This document shows, piece by piece, positions 42,799 to 53,800 of a DNA stretch of 64,000 nucleotides. Position 1 is the first letter of the stretch; the number at the start of each line of letters is the position of its first letter. The notes under the pieces are model-generated. The model saw only the letters and a list, made by a program, of their open reading frames with translations. It made no database searches and was not told where the DNA came from. Source of the DNA: Diplolepis rosae (taxonomy: Eukaryota; Arthropoda; Insecta; Hymenoptera; Diplolepididae); NCBI GenBank assembly GCA_030998225.1, contig JAPYXD010000736.1, positions 10,000,001 to 10,064,000 on the forward strand, read 5' to 3'. Position numbers and translations under genes: made by a program.

Positions 42799-44249
42799 TA
42801 TATGGGTCATTTCATGGGAGATTTACAGTCAAAATTTTTTTTTGCCTTTTTACTTCGAAAATAATCGACACGTATTTTTTTTTTCAATGTGATACTTGAA
42901 AATTTCGAGATATAATTTTTTTAAGTTTGGCACTCAGGAAAATTTTTTTTTCCAACAGCTCACTGTAAAAGCAGTTTTGAATATAAAATGTAACCCTTGC
43001 ACTTGAAATGCGCGAAAGAGTACAAGCTTTCAAAAAAGTTATAGCACACATTTCGTTGTTTTTTTTGTAATAACAATATAGTACATTTTTATAAACAATT
43101 GAATTTTTTTTAAATTTGGAACTAATTTTTTTCCGATTTTTTTGTTTCTAAATCTTTGTTGAAGTTTTTTCAATATACAGGCAAAATTTTGGAATGGAAA
43201 AATGAAAACTGTAGGTGTAATTAATTCATAAAATCTGTCCCGCGCGTTGCAACGAGCGAGCTCGCACGCTGCAACTACCCTTAAGCTTGATTAGGCAAGC
43301 TCGGACTCGAAGCACGTGTGGCAGTGAATGCAGTGACCGCTGTTTTAGTTTTCTGTGAATGTTCCTCAAGTGTTCACCTACTTCAAATTAATACAGAAAT
43401 GCCAAGCTCTCGATTTAAACATGTCTGCTGCAATCTGTTTAATAAAAAAAATCATAGTGGGAAAAAGCAAAAAAAAAAAATTTGCGTGGCGTTTCGTCCT
43501 CGATACTTGAAAAATTGCAAATTTTTAAACCGGATGATGTTTCTTGTACACAATGCAGAATAGAAGCAGATGAAATGGAGATGGAAGATTTTTGTTGTAA
43601 GTACATTCAAAATTGTGCGTAGACTATTTCAAAACGAATCATTAGTTATAACGATGAATTGATAAGTGAAGTTTTATGATAAAATTACTCTAAATGATAC
43701 ACTTAAGACGCAAATTTTTTTTTTGCTTTCTTCCACTATGATTTTTTTTATTAAACGGATTGCAGTAGACATGTTTAAATCGAGAGCTTGGCATTTCTTA
43801 TAAATTAATTGCACCTACAGTTTTCATTTTTCCATTCCAAAATTTTGCCTGCATATTGAAAAAACTTCAACAAAGATTTAGAAACAAGAAAATGGGAAAA
43901 AAATTAGTTCCAAATTTTAAAAAAATTCAATTGTTTATAAAAATTTACTATATTGTTATTACAAAAAAAACAACGAAATGTGTGCTATAACTTTTTTGGA
44001 AGCTTGTACTCTTTCGCGCATTTCAAGTGCAAGGGTTACATTTTATATTCAAAACTGCTTTTACAGTGAGCTGTTGGAAAAAAAATTTTCCCGAGTGCCA
44101 CACTTAAAAAAATTATATCTCAAAATTTTCAAGTATCACATTGAAAAAGAAGTACGTGTCGATTATTTTCGAAGTAAAAAGGCAAAAAAAAATGTTTCGT
44201 CGAAAAAAAAATTTTGACTGTAAATCTCCGATGTAATGACCCATATATA
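42799..44249. mobile_element. Large foldback element carrying a gene fragment
   Basis: Arms 42799-43227 and 43801-44249 are inverted copies over about 430 bp. A second pair (43395-43487 and 43708-43800) continues the palindrome after 167 bp present only on the left. The inner pair includes the start of an exon (see 43399-43596). The outer tips are ATATATGGGTCAT and its complement. The element abuts another TA-flanked element at 44254. No transposase is seen. Confidence 0.65.
43399..43596 (+). pseudogene. First-exon-like fragment of an unrecognised family
   Basis: ATG at 43399 gives MPSSRFKHVCCNLFNKKNHS followed by a Lys run. After a frame slip in the A tract, another frame reads VSSSILEKLQIFKPDDVSC then TQCRIEADEMEMEDF, ending at a donor-like TTGTTGTAAGTAC (43597). 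Two Cys pairs suggest a small zinc-binding module. A mirrored, also broken copy of the first third lies at 43708-43803. It may belong with the fragments at 54135-54480 and 24361-24693, but that link is inference only. Confidence 0.4.
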
Positions 44250-44253
44250 TATT

Positions 44254-44871
44254 AGGGTGTGCCAAAAAAACGCGATATTTTTTTTTTCCACGAAAACTTG
44301 AAAATATCGTTGAACACGTCTAAACAAAAATTCTGTCCAAAGCACAGCTCGTAATTTCAATTTTAAGAGGTTTCTCATCGTACCTAAAAAGTTTAGTGGA
44401 AATTCGAGAACCTGTAACTTAGTAAATATTCATGTTACAAAAATGTATTCAAAACTTTTTTATAGAAGACTAAATGTATTACAAAATTGCCATTTAACTT
44501 TTTGTCCTATCTTAAATATTTTAGCTTAAAAATTCAAAAAACTCAAAATTTTTAGAAATTGAAATTTTGAGTCTCTGTAGAAAATGCAATATTGATGATG
44601 GGAATTCGACTCAATAGAATTTTTTTACAGAGAATTTAATTCTGAATAAGGTTTACTCATTTATTTAATGAAAAAACAATTTTATTATAGCTTGCGGAAG
44701 GAAATAATGTAGAAAATACCTATAATCTGTGTTATTGAAATAGAAAAACTTTATGTACGATGAGAAACCTCTTTAAATTGAAATTACGAGCTGTGTTTTG
44801 GACAGAATTTTTATTTAAACAAATTTTCAAGTTTTCGCGAAAAAAAAGTATCGCGTTTTTTTGACACACCC
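44254..44871. mobile_element. TA-flanked element with GGGTGTG ends (Tc1/mariner-like MITE)
   Basis: The 5' end GGGTGTGCCAAAAAAACGCG and the complement ending ACACACCC at 44871 are flanked by TA on both sides. The inverted repeats run for about 130 bp (to AATTTTAAGAGGTTTCTCAT). The interior is AT-rich and non-coding. The 3' side runs into a (TA)n array at 44872-44897. Confidence 0.68.
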
Positions 44872-46361
44872 TAATATATATATATATATATATATAATGG
44901 AATTCAATCTGATTTAATTTCTTACTCTATTAAAAATTGTTAAAATACAAACAGAATGAAGAATGGAAGATTTACTTATGTAAGAATATTGATATTCAAA
45001 AGATATTTACGTACACTGTAAGAAAAAATCGTAATTTTCCAATGCATAGGTGATGAAATTTTTCGAAAATAAATTGAAAAAATAATCTTCTTTCGAATTA
45101 TTTCAATAATTTACAAGAAATATTTGAATCCCTATTAGATTTTTTTTTCAGTATTGAAATTTTTCAAGTGTAGTCTTAGAATTTTTCAGTCAGACACGCA
45201 ATATTCGGCACTTCATTGAAAATTTCCTACATGATTTATATAAAAATTTCAAAACATATAATGCTTAATTACTTCCAATACTTTTTTGGAAGTTTCAAAA
45301 AAAAATTTTTAGGGTGTACGTTAATAAAAATTATCAAACTTATACCTTGTCGCGGAAAATATAATCTAATATCTTATTTAGTTAAGATATTCCCACTGTA
45401 AAATTTTAATAGAAACAATCTAAATATATCATTTGAAAATCTAGCATAAAACATTTCAACGTAACGTAATTTAGATTTTTAAAACCATATTTGAGTATTT
45501 CAGCTGTAACGGCGTAAATAAAATAATTCAATCAAACGTTTGATTAAAATTCATTTACATTATTTTTAACAGCATTGGTTCTGAGATATTGAAACTGTAC
45601 TTTTTTTATCACCTCGCGCAAGGATACCTTTCATTTGACGTAAATTTAATCTGAATGTACATAAATGATGCAACATAATACGAGGCGAAAAAATTCCAAT
45701 TAATACTTAAGACGTTAGACATGGACTTATAAAAATAATATAAACAAAATTTTCTAAATTTTAATAGATAAAAAAATTCTAATTTATAAAAACAAAAGTC
45801 GTCCACCAGTCGATCTAATAAAAATTTCTACCACTAATTAGTAGAAAACTACCTATTAATAGTCGAATTCTATTAATAAATTTATTAATGCGAAAAAAAA
45901 TTTCTTAAAATTTAATTATTGCTTGTATTTTTAAACTCCTTACAATGGAATTGGAAAATAAGTGGAATCAAAAAACGAAACATTGTAAAAAAACAACTAT
46001 ATTGAAATTTCTGACAGGTTTCTTTCCATAGATTACGAATCTGAAATCTAAAATGTTCAATCACGTCAAAATTTCTAAAAAATTTTTGTCAAAACTTCAG
46101 AAGAAACATGTTCTTGGTTTTTTCCGACCCCGAATAAATATTATTCTTACATAAAATATAGTAATATTCTAAGTAAATTTAAATAAAAACTTAAATTGAT
46201 GACATCAGAGATGAGAGAGTACTTTCTTACTGATGTCATTCATTTTCTCATCTATGTAAAAACAAGGGTGAATTTCACTACTTTCTCACCGCTCAACAGG
46301 TATCGAAAGTCAAACTTTCGCATGAGGTGTTGTGAAAAATAATATAATTGATTTTTTACAG
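44872..46361. other. AT-rich interval with (TA)n
   Basis: A TA microsatellite lies at 44872-44897. Otherwise no gene or repeat is recognised up to the possible exon at 46362. Confidence 0.4.
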
Positions 46362-47170
46362 AAAACGGGATGTAAGGAAAAAGATATTACTTCGACAATT
46401 CCATTCTGTGAATTAGATGCATGTTTAGTTGCAAAATCTAATTCTTTCGCTTATGTAAGTAAAAAGATTACAAGATTTCTTTTAAGGAAATCGCAAAACC
46501 ATCAGAAATGTATATGTTACTGAAATTATAAATAGACATTTAGAATGGATATTTAATTGCTATCATTTTTTATTCTCTAAGATCATGTTACCATTTTAAT
46601 TTTTTATATTTTAGCTTAATGCTAGTAGACTTCTATTTAAAGCAGAAATACTTATGGGAATATCTATTGAATTTTGTGATATGGGAAAGAAAGGTAAAGA
46701 CCAGAAATTGTTAATTTTGTTGACATCATTTTGAGTGGGTAGCAAATGAAATAATTATTATATAATTATATAATTATTATAGTTGCGATGCTTATAATAA
46801 AAATAAAATTTCCACTGACAACAGGGGTCGAACCTAATTTGATCTACCAATCATACTAAACGCAGTCGTTAACCTTAACCGTTTGCATAAGACGAGTACG
46901 CAATTGAAATTCAATAGAGAAATCTATGGTTAAAACGTATTCCTAAAATCTTATCTTAAAATTTAGCTATATGTGTTATAAGTTATTTTAAAACATTCAC
47001 TTCATTTTAAGTCATGCAGACGAATATATCAACAATTTTTCTGTACTAAATTCCAATAAATAAAGTAATCAAAAGATTTATCTACAAAATTAAAGCTAAA
47101 TTTTTTTCTCAGTTTAGGGCGGATGGAAGGTTCTTTATCAAATACGACTAGTTTTTATTTAAGACATTAA
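46362..47170 (+). CDS. Possible last three exons of an unrecognised gene
   Basis: Three short open stretches have good splice signals and matching phase. Exon a is 46362-46454 (acceptor ATTTTTTACAG, donor GTAAGT; KTGCKEKDITSTIPFCELDA...). Exon b is 46615-46693 (acceptor TTTATATTTTAG, donor GTAAAG; LNASRLLFKAEILMGISIEF...). Exon c is 47118-47170 (acceptor TTTCTCAGTTTAG; RMEGSLSNTTSFYLRH, TAA). Joined, they give about 73 residues with four Cys. No family is recognised and no upstream exon was found. If real it converges on the S28 gene, whose 3' end is 430 bp away on the other strand. Confidence 0.35.
46812..46895 (-). repeat. tRNA-derived SINE-like segment, copy 3
   Basis: On the minus strand GGTTAAGGTTAACGACTGCG is followed by AGGTTCGACCCCTG (B box), the same layout as 6600-6690 and 51206-51330. 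It falls in the proposed intron between exons b and c. Confidence 0.4.
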
Positions 47171-47461
47171 GTTAGGGAAGTTTGTCTCACTATAGCCTTA
47201 GCGGACCTTGCCAGTGTTTTGTCATCTAGATCATCTGGTATGAGCCTTTTCAGGATCCAACTTCAAATATGGAAGGATAACGGAATTTCTACACGGAAAA
47301 AAGTGATAATGAAATGCTTTCATCACTCCTTTTACATTATATTGTTAAATGTTGAATAGAATGTCTTAGAAATTCCTAAACTTTCTTTCTCCATGCATTT
47401 AATGTTAAATATATTTTCAGGATATTGAGTTTACAAAAATATTTCACAAGATTCTCTTCGA

Positions 47462-47467
47462 TTTATT
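47462..47467 (-). promoter_or_regulatory. Poly-A signal of the S28 gene
   Basis: AATAAA on the minus strand, about 135 bp past the stop codon at 47603-47605. Confidence 0.4.
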
Positions 47468-47602
47468 TCAGATCAAGAAAAATACATTCATTTAATTTTA
47501 TATAATCAATTTCATTAACATTTTTTTGTTGATTTTGTTATTAGCTGATCATTTTTATATTTGAATTATGTCCAGTAATTCAAGTAAATAATTTTTTACG
47601 AT

Positions 47603-47801
47603 TTAATGATGCTTCCCTTTTATCCATTGCCCGATATGGTCTTCCTCAAATTTTCGAGCTTCTCTAACAGATTGTGGATCTGCTTCATTGCTACCTCTTA
47701 AATCAAAATGATGTGTAGCATCTGAGATGCGATAAGCTAGGACTGTAGGAGAAACATTCTCAAGGATTCCACCTTCATACCATGGATCATTAAGACCATT
47801 A
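47603..47801 (-). CDS. S28 peptidase, last exon
   Basis: Carries the charge-relay Asp and His and ends EEDHIGQWIKGKHH. The start is fixed by the acceptor and by phase agreement with 59501. Confidence 0.85.
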
Positions 47802-50800
47802 CTGAACATAAAAAAGAACAAGATTGATTTTCATATATACTTATTTAGAGGTACATGTGGTTAAACAGCTTTTTAGATATCATAATATCCTAATTTCAAG
47901 CTTCAATTTTGAAGCAGTAGGAAATAAGTGTGTAAGAATTAATGTTTGTTTGTAAATTATTATAATTGAACTTTAGTCATGAAAAGACTCAGGGTTCTTT
48001 AAATAATTAATTTAAAGATGCATCACAATTATTTCTTACATTAAAGTAACACTGAAAATAATAGTTCAGTAATTCTAGTGTTTTGGTGCTATTTATATTC
48101 TAAATTGCATTCTAAGATCTAAGAAATACTACTAATTAGAAATTATACGTAATTCAGTGAATCTAATTTATCTGGTCGGTAAAGTAGTTTGTTTGCGCTA
48201 GTCAGCGATCGACACACTCGACGGGACAATTCAACTGCCGGATAGCAGAATATTCTTCACAGGTGGAGCTCTTTTTGCAGCCGATGGATTGCCACAAAAT
48301 TCACAAGCAGCAAAGACAAATTCAGTATCACAAAACGCAACATCAATAGAACGAGCTAATGCCGATCAAACACTTTAGATGCATCGGGGCCTGCACCCGT
48401 GGTCCTGCGTCTTGGGCGGACTTGGCTGTCCGCGTCGTTTGGGGGAGGAATCGCTTTGTTTCTCCCCTGGCCGGCGCGGCTAGTCGGTCTGCCTAACGGA
48501 CGTGTGGCCGCGGACGGGAGTCCCGAGCGAACGGATGACGGAAGAGTCGTACGCGACTTCAAGCTGGAACCAACCACCCGTGAAGTTTAAAGCCGAAAGG
48601 CGGTTCCGCGGGCGGTGTATTAGTTCGAAAGAGGGGGTTTTTTGGTTTTAACAGGTATGCCTAGACCCGTCCTAGGACATGGATTAAACAACTTGAGTCG
48701 ATTTCTATTCTTTATAAGTGGATAGAAGCAGTCTTGTTCGAGACAGCACGAAGTCATTTGGAAAAGCCTGCCAAAAATTGGTACCTGGCCAATTTAGATG
48801 AGATAAAAAACTGGAAAAAGTTCATGAAAGCTTTCGATAATACTTTTACAATGGAAAAGTCTGTAACTGAAAGATTCCAAGAAATGTAATAGCGTCATCA
48901 GGGCCCGAATAAAAATCTGCGGAAAGGAAGCGTTATCTAAAGGGATCGTTCGGGAAGAATTGAGCTTAGATGGATGTGAAGCTAAAAATGTACGGTTTCG
49001 AGTAATTAATGATAGTGCGGAGCATTATGATGTTATTATTGAAATGAATTACATGGATCTACCCCAGTTAGATTACCATCGATATGACGACCGATTTAAG
49101 TTTGTGTATAGATAAGGTTTCTCGTTTCACTCACCCGGAAGTAGAGTCACCAAACCAAAAATTAGATACACCCCAAGTTGTGAATTCGATACGCTTACCA
49201 CCAGCAACGATTAATTTTTTATGCGTCAAGATTAATGATGGATTGTTTTTATCGTTTGAAAATTTTAGTTAACTTGAAATTAAATTGGGCAAAGGCAGTG
49301 CCCTCAATACTTAACTTAAAAAAGTGCAAGTTTGGACTTGATCAGTTTGATTATTTAGGATATTCCTTTGGAAAATTTGGAATCACACACGAAGAAAAGG
49401 AAGTCCGCGCATTTTCAGAGTTTCTAACAGCTACGAACGTACATAGTGCAGCTTCTTCCGCAGGTGCATCCCCGATTTTACACAAGTAATAACCCCGATT
49501 GTTGGATTATTTAAAAAGGATGAAGTTTTTGAATGGACTGAGTGTCGAGATAGAGCATTTAAAAAAATTGCAATTCAAAATTTCAAAAATTGGAAAGTAT
49601 TCGAACCTTCAAACTATAGAAACGACTAAATTTGGACCAAAACAACTCTTTAGAATAAACGATTATGACAACCCAACAAGCAAGGAGGAAAGAAAAAAGA
49701 AGGAAACCTTTCAAAACTACTTCCTTCTTTTTCTTCCTTTCCTCCTCTTTTGTCTTTATTTTCAAAATTATTTTAAATTCAAAATAACAACGCTTTCGTC
49801 TTGGTGCTCTTCCAGCACCCTCTCCAGGGCTCAAATTCTTAAAACATAAAATGAAAAGAATCAATGTCATCTATCACCTTCCACGGGGACGCAGAACCTT
49901 CCTCCATGAGTACCAACAGGTATCTTCCTTTTGAGCTTGGACGGGCAGAGCCCGTCCGGGATACCTAGGGCCATGAGGCCTATACTTCCGATGTTAAAGC
50001 GAAGCACTTCCGCGTCCGACAAGTCGGTAAGGCGGAAAGCACGCAAGCTTACTACCCACTTGTTTTCGCATACTCCCACCATCAAGGATCCGGGCTCGGA
50101 AAATTTCCCGCCACACTGGCGGGCCAGAAGACCGAGTGTCTCTTGTAGAGAGCGTGAGCCTCTGTTGAAGCTATCGGCGCCAGGTTGTTAAGCCCGACGC
50201 CTCCAGACTCCGTAACAGCGGGGTCCCCGCGAAGGCTACGCACGTAGGATCAAACAAGATCCTCACTCCCGTCGATAGTGTTCTAACTATCAAGTCTGGT
50301 CCTGGTTTTTATTATGTGAACCATTTGAAATTTTCTGACAAAAAAGGGGCATCAAAGTGCCCCATTAATGCAGTCCATCTCTGAATTTTTCTGACAAAAA
50401 AGGGACGCCGAAGCGTCCCAGTTTATCTCAGCTATTCAATATCTCTGCTTGATCTGTATTATGTCTTCTGCTCATGTGAGCGCAATCGCCCAAAGCGACT
50501 CTAAAAGAGTCGAATGAAACCTGTTTATGTTCTGTCTCAGTTAATAGCACCATTTACGTCACTCGTAAAAATTTTCAAATGCGGACCAGTGGTAGCTCGC
50601 GGTAGACCACAAGCTGCTCCAAGACTTCACTTGACAGAGAGAGAGAGAGTTACTCATCTCTCTGCCCCGCTCTGTCGACCTCGGCGATTAGCCGCTGAGA
50701 GAAACTCTCAACGTTGCCTGTCCAGCACCAGCGGAGAGGTTCGCCTGTCGGTATGCGCAAGTTACTAGTACTCGTTTGAAATGGTGGGCGCGCACCATTG

Positions 50801-53800
50801 AAACCAGCCGTTTTCCTATAACAGCATTTTCGCTAGACACCAACAGGTATCTATCAGTTGTACAAATAAGTTTCCACCGTTTTTTATCAAAAATTGGGCA
50901 TTTCCCAGGCGCGAATTAACCGTCGGCCCACGGTTGGGCCAACCTTGTTAAAGTTGGTCCAAACTTGTTATCCAGAGGTCGGGCTAACTAGTGAAATGAT
51001 AACGCTATCCGTCCATTGGCGTGAACAGTTGGCCCGACACCGGGTGCCGGAGATGGGCCGTCCTAGGTGAAAATATGCTTGTACCCATGTAGAAAATGAA
51101 ATTAGGGCACTAGCAGGCCCTGATAAGGTACATTATTTGATTAGTACATTATTAGTACGTTATTGATACATTATTTGTAATCGCACACTTGAATTAAAAA
51201 TTTCATATTCGCTTTTGGATTCGAACCCTCTAACCTACCTACTTGTATATTATCTACATAACTAAACGCATTCCTAACGCCTAAAGCCTCTTGGCTATTC
51301 TCGCTTACCATATTCCGAATAAAATCTCGCTTATAAGCTACTACTGCAAAGGCCGTATAAGATGGGTCTGTACCCTGTTAATGAGTAATCTTTTTGTTTC
51401 AGGTATTTTAATCCGTTATGGGTTTAAAATTTTTACACTTTCAATGACTGAATTAAATTTCTATAAAACACAGTATTTTTGTATGAAACTTGCAAAAAAC
51501 TTTTTTTATCAAAAACATTATCTGATAAAAAGTTGTATACTTTAGAAGTATACATTCTTACAGTACATTAGTAATAATTTACATAGTATACAACTTTTCA
51601 CATTTTAATGTCACGATTTTTTTTTTAATAAGGCAATGTCCGCACGGTTATAATCTAGTTGATAATATGCCGACGATTGGTTCAACCATGCCCCAGAGGT
51701 GGGCCGACTAAACTATCACGGTCATCTAAGGTAATTCGCCAAGGTTGGCCCGACAGTCGGTTCGAGTCTAGGCCATAGTTGGGGCGACAGTTGGTCGTGC
51801 AATGGCAACGGAATCTAGTTATTAATATGCCGACGATTGGTTTAACCGTGGCCCAGAGTTGGGCCGACTGAACTGCCACGGTCATCTAAAGCAATTCGCC
51901 AAAGTTGGCCCGACAGTCAGTTCGAGTCTGGGCCATAGTTGAGCCGACGGTCGGGCACATCTTTGGTTGCCGATGTTGGCTGCCAAAGTTGGTAAAACCA
52001 ACAAAAAATCAAAATTTTCAATTCTTTCTATTTTAGAAAAATTCGAAACCGTTAACAAATAACTGAAAAAAATCTACCTCTTTTATGAGTAGCCGCCATT
52101 TTGCAGGAAAATTTTTCTTTTCATTTTTCCTGGTTCCTACCATAATAATATTTGCACTGATGAAGAATTTACCTTTTTTTTCTTTTTCAGATGATCAAAA
52201 GGGTGGGAAACGTGGCAAGATGGACACGAACTTTTTTTTCCCCTCTACTTCAACAGCGTGTAACTTTGCGAGATATATATATATATTTTTTTTTTGACAA
52301 TTTATTTGTGAATTTTAAAAATATAAATAAATAAATGATAAAAAATGGATGGTTAAAAATTTCATTGCTTTTTTTTTATTGACCATCAATAAATGCCCGA
52401 AATTCGGGCTTCTAGACTAGAATATCCCCTTAAGGCAGCCTCACCATATGTGACCTGTCGCGAGGAAAGGGACCTCAGCGTGATTTTCAGAATTTTGAAG
52501 GAGAGCCAAATGAAAGACAGACCCGAATCGATCTTTTCGGCTAAAGTCGAGCGGACTTGAAAATGTCTCCCTCCACTTACCACTACAAGCATAGCCGGCG
52601 CGTCCGTGAAGCCAAGGTGCTTCGGGCAACAACGGCTCCGTATTCTCCCTTCTCATGGCCGAATCTGCCCGAAGCAAGCGTGACACACGGGCACAGTGTC
52701 GCACATTTCTGTCGCGCCGAGAACGACAGAACGTCGGTTGTAGACTCAACTTTACAATTTATTCTTTTTCATTATTAAAGAAACATAGAAAAAAATTTTT
52801 CCCACCACCATTAGATAGAGCCAAATCTTGTAGTTTTAGAAACTGTAAAAAACACATATGTTTCTACAAGCAATCGATGCGCCTCAGCTGCAGATTTCTC
52901 CACATTGAAGAAGTAAATTAAAAGTTCCCGCAAATGACGCTTATTCGGCTCAAAACTCGACATTTTCGCACATAAAAGAATATATTATACTGATGAAAAT
53001 TTACTAATAATTCAAGGTTATGTTGTTAACAGATGTTCAACTTTATGACAGTGATTTCAACCAAGACTGACTGGTAGATCCAAGTTTTGTCAAACGGCGG
53101 AAACTTATTTGTACACCTGATGAAACAATTTTTTGCGTGTCCCTCTATATTAACTACCTGAAAGACCCTTAAGGTTAATCAGAGAAAATTTTTTCAATTA
53201 AAATTAAGACCATTTCACAGAAACCAAAACCCTCAAGGAATTGCTTCGTAAAACTTGTCTTTCCAATCTAAACCATCATAGTATCACAATAGCCATTATA
53301 CACCTTTTCTGGAAAGGGGGTCTGGGTCGTGTTTCTTTCCCCAAATGAATAATATGCTAGAAAATCACATCAACAAGAAGATCCCTCAAGGGTTTTGCAA
53401 ACTTTTAAGTTTTTCAAAAATTATTGTTACTTGAATTTTTTAGCACTGTTCTGGTAGTCAATTTTTTTCCCCCAATCTATGAAAAGGATAGCGTTGGTTT
53501 TTTCACTGTCTTATTTTGTATATTCATTCTACGGGGAAAGAAAGTTACATCATTGTCGCATAAAAATTGTTGAAATTAGCACCCATTTTCATAAACAAAT
53601 GGAATTTGTTGTAACTTCACCATCAGTTTTAATGTTTTTTTCAACAGATTACAGTATCTTGTTTAATTACGAAAATTTTCATGAACAAAAAACTCGGAAA
53701 CTTGCATATGGTCAAAAGTTGTGCGTGTAATCTCTTGAATAAAGAAGGGCACAAGTGCGTTTATAAGAGTGTTCTAATAGTGACGGGAAATTAGAACGTA

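Larger units (their letters stand above)
48363..49690 (+). mobile_element. Ty3/gypsy retrotransposon remnant, heavily deleted
   Basis: A GC-rich leader or LTR-like block (48363-48610) is followed by pieces of gag, protease and reverse transcriptase in the correct order but much too close together. A likely integrase piece of the same or a related element lies at 56236-56835 in the same orientation. No LTR pair could be matched. It is an old endogenous copy with many stops. Confidence 0.65.
49691..50853. other. GC-rich structured block in the S28 intron
   Basis: After a short AT-rich stretch, 49830-50853 is distinctly GC-richer than its surroundings and full of short hairpins: GCTCATGTGAGC at 50470, CGACTC/GAGTCG at 50496, AATGGTG/CACCATT at 50778, and the tandem pair described separately. 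The words CCAACAGGTATCT at 49914 and 50840 form a direct repeat near its two ends. No rRNA, tRNA or known TE was recognised. Confidence 0.4.
50854..53122. mobile_element. Composite element with mariner-like ends
   Basis: TCAGTTGTACAAATAAGTTT and CACCG at 50854-50885 mirror CGGCGGAAACTTATTTGTACACCTGA at the far end (53095-53122). Only the tips mirror: the last 150 bp of the right end match 2408-2590, the left interior does not. No transposase is recognised. It contains a tRNA-derived segment, a tandem repeat and a GC-rich hairpin block, so it is either a large non-autonomous element or two unrelated ends. Confidence 0.45.

Noticed and set aside
50331..50419. Bacterial contamination, prompted by terminator-like hairpins
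   Set aside because: The block is embedded in an insect intron with gypsy and mariner elements on both sides, and no bacterial gene or ribosome binding site is recognised. The terminator likeness is kept only as an observation.
52386..52760. 28S rRNA fragment, prompted by CTTAAGGCAGCC resembling the R1/R2 target
   Set aside because: Only about 10 bases resemble rRNA; the flanking sequence does not.
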